From positions 232,501-296,500 of the forward strand of contig JAODUP010000048.1 in NCBI GenBank assembly GCA_025642065.1: DNA of 64,000 nucleotides, written 5' to 3'. Both the position numbers and the translations under genes were made by a program. Position 1 is the first letter of the stretch, and every line of letters starts with the position of its first letter. Below the pieces are notes generated by a model that saw only the letters and a list, made by a program, of their open reading frames with translations, had not been told where the DNA came from and ran no database searches. Source of the stretch: Paralvinella palmiformis (lineage: Eukaryota; Annelida; Polychaeta; Terebellida; Alvinellidae). Of the stretch, positions 60,501 through 64,000 are shown one piece after another.

Positions 60501-63500
60501 GGCCGTAAAACATCAATCATCATCATCATATATGGCTCAGGTGTGACCAACACTGAGGTTAAACAAATCACTGCCTCCCTCATTTAAAGCTAACTGCTAA
60601 TTTTGGTACATTTATGCTTATTACTTTATCCACCAGAATACAAGTGGTATTAAGTATACATATTTCTTGTTTTGGTGCTGGTGTGGTTGGCCAGGCGGTT
60701 CGATGGATGATTGTATGTCCATAACCAGAGATGAGTCTTCATTAAAGGGGCGTTCATTGAGAGATATTTAAATGGGGGAAATATACTAATCACATACTTG
60801 AGCATACTCATTCAGGGTTCGCACAGGTCCTTGAAAACCTGGAAAGTCCTGGAATTTGAAAATTTTGATTCGAGGCCTGGAAAGTCCTGGAATTTTTGTA
60901 GAGGTCCTTGAAAGTCCTGGAATTTGGACACATAGATCTATATTTCTAATCATAAGCATACAGGAATTCATTCATTACACTTCCGAAATGGGTGTATCTT
61001 TGCGTGTTAAAAGTTCGTGAATTCATTGAAAAGGTCATTGAATTTGACATTGGCAGGTCCTGGAAAGTCCTGGAATCTGAGATGTCAAAATGTGTATGAA
61101 CCCTGTCATTAACAACACATACGCACTCATAGTAGAGTATATTATCTGTAGTGGAGAATTTAATATGATGCTAAATGTCTTTATTGAGTCTATTATTTAT
61201 TATCATATCTTGATCTACCTGATTAATGACTGCAGCAAGATTAAAAAAATCAAATTTACATTAAGTGTGACAACTAATGCAGGTTTGTGTACTTTGACCA
61301 GGTCTAGAAGGTGATTATGCTAAGTGGAGAGAGACATTTTGGCATCTTATAGAACATAAAGAGATTGAAGTACCCAAAGCTACAGGAATGTGTCAGAAGA
61401 CAGGAGGAGAATGTAACTGCTCCAAGAAGCCAGAAAATAATCAGGTTCATATATAACTTACATCAAATGTTCTGTCAGAGGGAATAATTTATTATTACAT
61501 TCTGTTCTCCATGTTGTCCTTAGTACCTTCTGTATTTAGTTGAAAATCAATGTTGGCTTCATTATAAAGTGCTGTCTAGTACTTACAGAATGTTTTCTTA
61601 CAATAAAATCAGTATGACTATGAGACATCCAGTGAGGAAGAAATCTCAGACACAGATACTGAATCTAGCGTGTCTTCTGCTCTGGTTGATGTTGAAGACT
61701 TAGGTAAAGTGATTGGAGGAATTAAAGTCGCCAAGGTTTGTTGTTTGATTAATATTGCACATTAAGAGATTTCACATTAATTACGTTTTTTTGATCCCAT
61801 CTGTCATGATAAAAATAAACATATTATAATAATAATAATGATGTATTTATAGTTTTAGACATGATTTAATTCAGTACCCGCATGCTTTGGGCCATGTATA
61901 TTGTTGGGATTAAATGTCAGTTGAATATGCATTGCCACTCGTTAACTGTTCTTTTTCACTAATATGTTAATTATTTTATTATTTGAACTATATCAAAACA
62001 GATCGTCAATTTTAATGTGTTCCCACTAAATTCACTAATCGGGTCATATTTATTTCCACTGAACATCGTGACCTATTGCCCTTGTTAGCATTATCATTCA
62101 GACTTCTAAACATGTTCATTCTATGTGAGCTTACATTCTGCATTAGGTGATGAAATCCGAAGAAGAGGCCACTGTCGGTACTGCAAGTGCAAAAGAGATG
62201 ATTACGCCAATGTTACGTAAAGCTCTTGAAAAGCAAGGATACAAATTGATAGGCTCCCATTCTGGAGTGAAACTGTGTAGATGGACGAAGGTCAGTGAAA
62301 AATTCTAGTGATGTTCTTATTGTTGCCAAAATGTGTAATTACTGAGTGATCGTCTCTGTGTTTTTTTGTATGAAAATATTTGAAACACACTGATAAGTTT
62401 TTGACTTGCTGTTCATATGAAACATTTTATATTATTCTGTCCTATTTTTTATACGTGGTAGTAATTAATTGTAAATTTTTATTATATAGTCTATGCTGCG
62501 TGGCAGAGGAGGATGTTACAAGCACACCTTCTATGGCATAGAGAGCCACAGGTGTATGGAGACAACACCATCATTAGCCTGTGCTAATAAGTGTGTCTTC
62601 TGCTGGAGGTATTCTGCAATATGTGCCTGTTTTAATCTCTATGCCATTTATTGTATTGTTTCAAGATGTACATTAATACAAATCAGTATACAAACCTAAA
62701 TAATAACATAAACCTAACATTATTATGCATTAAGTATCGCATATCGAAAACATTTTATAAATTACATCACCCATGTATTCCTAGATAATGCTGAAATGTC
62801 ATTTATTTACATATTGTGTAATGAGTAAATTGTGAACGGATAGTTTGTGTATGTTCATTTTGATATTTATTGTTTTCTTTATAGGCATCATACAAACCCT
62901 GTTGGTACAGAGTGGAGATGGCAAATGGATGATCCACAGGTCATCTACAATGGAGCTTTAGAGAATCATATCAAATTGATTAAACAGTTCCGAGGTCTGC
63001 ACTTTTTCACTATTTTCATGCCCATCGGGAATCCAGTGTAATTTTTCAGTAATTAGTTATACTCACTTTCTTTGATTTGATTTGCTTTTACTTCCGCCTA
63101 CAGGTGTGCCAGGTGTGAAGAGAGATAGGTATCAAGAAGGTTTGCATCCTCAACATTGCGCTTTGTCTCTAGTTGGAGAGCCAATCATGTATCCAGAGAT
63201 CAACCAGTTCATTGAATATCTACACAGAAATTACATATCATCATTCCTCGTCACCAATGCCCAGTTCCCTGATGCCATAAGGTAGCCGGCTACATGATGC
63301 TAATTAGACTTCTGTGTGTAATACATATAGTATGGTCATTATTAAATTGTAACATTTGTGTAGTATAAGAGCTGCTTTTGAGACTAGAGGTGGGGTAGAA
63401 TGGCTCTAGGACAGTGACTTGGATCCTAACCTAAGTCTGAAGCACATCTCATCTTTCATTTTGTCGTGCACAAAAGTGGCCATAAAACATCAATCAACTT

Positions 63501-63781
63501 CATCTTTCATTTTGCCATATTGCCTTCAGAGATTGCTTTGGTCAGTCTTGCCTACCATATACATAAATGTTGCTGTTATTCAAGAACTTTATGCACTGCT
63601 GGAATTATGATAAACTTAACCCATTTTCTATTGTTTTGACTGCAGAAATCTGGTACCAGTCACACAGCTCTATGTTAGTGTTGATGCTAGCACTAAAGAC
63701 ACCCTGAAGAAGATAGATAGACCATTGTTTAGAGATTTTTGGGAGAGATTATTGGCTTCTCTTGAGGCATTATCTTCAAAG
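57280..63781 (+). CDS. TYW1: TYW1, S-adenosylmethionine-dependent tRNA 4-demethylwyosine synthase; 3' end beyond window
   Basis: TYW1 condenses N1-methylguanosine-37 of tRNAPhe with two carbons of pyruvate to make the tricyclic imG-14, the second step of wybutosine synthesis (known). Exons: 57280-57513, 58989-59096, 59186-59380, 59536-59635, 61302-61444, 61613-61735, 62147-62290, 62490-62608, 62885-62994, 63104-63281, 63646-63781. All borders are GT/AG and all phases chain, giving 530 codons of about 730. Features: N-terminal membrane anchor about 6-24 ([18 protein letters not shown]); flavodoxin-like FMN domain about 70-235 ([33 protein letters not shown]); acidic linker with SSEEE and VDVEDLGK about 262-300; radical-SAM core from about 345 with cluster cysteines C380, C384 and C387 in [21 protein letters not shown] and [31 protein letters not shown] acceptor upstream of the ATG suggests a 5' UTR exon. 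A SINE sits exactly at the exon 2 acceptor. Confidence 0.97.
58470..58552 (+). mobile_element. SINE family 2 tail fragment
   Basis: CAGCCATATGTCTCATGCGT, GACCAGTGCTAAGGCTAAAC, AAATCAATCAATCAACC: the 3' part of family 2, in TYW1 intron 1, with an expanded (AATC)n tail. Confidence 0.6.
58783..58971 (+). mobile_element. tRNA-derived SINE (family 1) with exact 17-bp TSD
   Basis: The head GGCGCTTCCGTCGTCTAGCA ... TAGCGTGCTGGACCAC has a pol III A-box-like segment and GTTCAAATCC as B box. The body is CATATCTGAAGGTTGTTTCG ... CTCGGCCCGTTTAGCCTAC and the tail GTGGCTATAAAACATCAA(TTATCATC)n. Flanked by TTATGACTTTTACACAG at 58766-58782 and 58972-58988. The right copy of the duplication is the exon 2 splice acceptor of TYW1. 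Confidence 0.9.
58989..59096 (+). CDS. TYW1: TYW1 coding exon 2
   Basis: Encodes [20 protein letters not shown] then [16 protein letters not shown], phase 0/0. Its acceptor CTTTTACACAG is the downstream copy of a SINE target-site duplication. Confidence 0.93.
59186..59380 (+). CDS. TYW1: TYW1 coding exon 3
   Basis: Encodes [20 protein letters not shown] ... [18 protein letters not shown], the FMN-binding loops of the flavodoxin domain. Phase 0/0. The minus-strand open frame here is a shadow. Confidence 0.95.
59536..59635 (+). CDS. TYW1: TYW1 coding exon 4
   Basis: Encodes [20 protein letters not shown] then [13 protein letters not shown], matching 'KWLWMLGAHRVMSRGEGD...KSKHGS'. Ends in phase 1. 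Confidence 0.92.
60210..60590 (+). mobile_element. tRNA-derived SINE (family 2), split by the nested SINE
   Basis: The head GATGGTAGAGTGGTTAGAAC ... GTGGGTTCAAATC (A and B boxes) begins at about 60218. The body runs to ATATGGCTCAG, then 185 bp of family 1 SINE, then continues GTGTGACCAACACTGAGGTT AAACAAATCA. Removing the inner SINE and one duplication restores a continuous family 2 element. Confidence 0.75.
60341..60525 (+). mobile_element. tRNA-derived SINE (family 1) nested in a family 2 SINE
   Basis: GGTGCCTCTGTGGTCTAGTG then GTAGCGTGCTGG (A box), TTGTTCGAATCCC (B box), then the same body and CATCAATCATCATCATCAT tail as the copy at 58783. Target duplication TCATATATGGCTCAGG at 60325-60340 and 60526-60541. 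The duplicated sequence belongs to a family 2 SINE, so this copy is the younger. Confidence 0.9.
60813..61105 (+). mobile_element. hAT-like MITE (CAGGGTTC...GAACCCTG)
   Basis: Starts CAGGGTTCGCACAGGTCCTT and ends TGTGTATGAACCCTG, an inverted terminus pair (CAGGGTTCGCACA against CAGGGTTCATACACA). The interior repeats CTGGAAAGTCCTGGAATTTG several times. This 'CAGGGTTC..ACAGGTCCTTGAA' type is typical of hAT MITEs. A clean 8-bp duplication is not visible. TYW1 intron 4. Confidence 0.65.
61302..61444 (+). CDS. TYW1: TYW1 coding exon 5
   Basis: Encodes (G)[18 protein letters not shown] then [20 protein letters not shown] and CSKKPENNQ. End of the flavodoxin domain and a Cys-rich, Lys-rich linker comparable to 'CGGHCKKGKCES' in human. 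Confidence 0.93.
61613..61735 (+). CDS. TYW1: TYW1 coding exon 6
   Basis: Acidic linker with [19 protein letters not shown] and the conserved VDVEDLGK motif. Phase 0/0. Confidence 0.93.
62147..62290 (+). CDS. TYW1: TYW1 coding exon 7
   Basis: Encodes [18 protein letters not shown] then [20 protein letters not shown] and [10 protein letters not shown], the conserved entry to the radical-SAM module. Confidence 0.96.
62490..62608 (+). CDS. TYW1: TYW1 coding exon 8 (radical-SAM cluster)
   Basis: Encodes [20 protein letters not shown] then [19 protein letters not shown]. Contains the CxxxCxxC that holds the SAM-binding 4Fe-4S cluster. Nearly invariant against human. Confidence 0.98.
62885..62994 (+). 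CDS. TYW1: TYW1 coding exon 9
   Basis: Encodes (R)[20 protein letters not shown] then [16 protein letters not shown]. Phase 2 in, phase 1 out. Confidence 0.96.
63104..63281 (+). CDS. TYW1: TYW1 coding exon 10
   Basis: Encodes (G)[20 protein letters not shown] then [20 protein letters not shown] and [14 protein letters not shown]. Radical-SAM barrel strands. Confidence 0.97.
63435..63565 (+). mobile_element. SINE family 1 tail fragments
   Basis: GTGCACAAAAGTGGCCATAA, AACATCAATCAACTTCATC followed by a second partial copy TTGCCTTCAGAGATTGCTTT ... TTGCCTACCATATACATAAA. In the intron before TYW1 exon 11. Confidence 0.45.
63646..63781 (+). CDS. TYW1: TYW1 coding exon 11
   Basis: Encodes (R)[20 protein letters not shown] then [20 protein letters not shown] and ALSSK before GTCAGT. 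Later exons are outside the window. Confidence 0.96.
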
Positions 63782-64000
63782 GTCAGTACTCTAAATTGTG
63801 CTGATGTGTCGTTAAACAACATTCATCTATCCATCAAAGGTCAGTACTATAGCTATATGACTGAATCATGAAGCTTGGTGCGAGTATGGGCTTTGGTGTC
63901 ACCAATTAGATTTATAATGGGAAATGGATTTTTTCCCGTGGGAACTGGAAAAAGCTTAAAGTTTTTGTGGATAACTGGAAAACACTTGTCTATGGGCAAG

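Overview
This is a eukaryotic, animal (metazoan) genomic window. It has short exons separated by long AT-rich introns with GT/AG borders, dense dinucleotide and trinucleotide microsatellites, tRNA-derived SINEs, non-LTR retrotransposon fragments and small DNA transposons. Protein similarity and the mix of repeats suggest a lophotrochozoan, probably a mollusc. That taxonomic call is an inference from memory of such repeats, not a demonstrated fact.

Three protein-coding genes can be reconstructed exon by exon. (1) A SEC14-like (CRAL-TRIO plus GOLD domain) lipid-transfer protein lies on the minus strand at 32550-23004 in 12 coding exons. It encodes 398 aa if one extra base in exon 3 is discounted. 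(2) The translation factor DENR lies on the minus strand at 45490-35967 in 6 coding exons, 196 aa, complete. (3) TYW1, the flavodoxin/radical-SAM enzyme of wybutosine tRNA modification, lies on the plus strand from 57280. It has 11 coding exons in the window (530 codons) and the C-terminal exons lie beyond the right edge. DENR and TYW1 are divergently oriented with about 11.8 kb between their start codons. SEC14L and DENR are in tandem.

Layout: 1-22.9 kb has no gene that I can support. It is CpG-rich, with many microsatellites, one degraded reverse-transcriptase pseudogene (18.35-20.03 kb, minus), an old LINE 3' end (5.56-6.05 kb), several SINEs, a tandem repeat and some candidate cis-regulatory motifs. 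23.0-32.6 kb is SEC14L, whose introns hold a hAT-type element with an exact 8-bp target duplication, a decayed gene-family pseudogene and SINEs. 36-45.5 kb is DENR, whose introns hold a Kolobok-like TTAA element, a non-LTR element with RT and RNase H remnants, and a LINE tail. 45.5-57.3 kb is intergenic or 5' leader sequence with several decayed transposons and a stretch that is again richer in CpG (about 49.3-54.7 kb), where the DENR and TYW1 promoters probably lie. 57.3-64 kb is TYW1, whose introns carry a SINE inserted exactly at the exon-2 splice acceptor, a nested SINE-in-SINE pair and a hAT-like element.

The three genes are housekeeping genes with unrelated jobs (lipid transfer, translation re-initiation/recycling, tRNAPhe wybutosine synthesis). 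Nothing in the window shows that they work together. I found no CRISPR array, operon or clearly new molecular system. The most notable observations are the duplicated splice acceptor in TYW1, the single-base frame break in SEC14L, the apparently altered zinc-ligand set in DENR, and a TIR element carrying a small spliced open frame.
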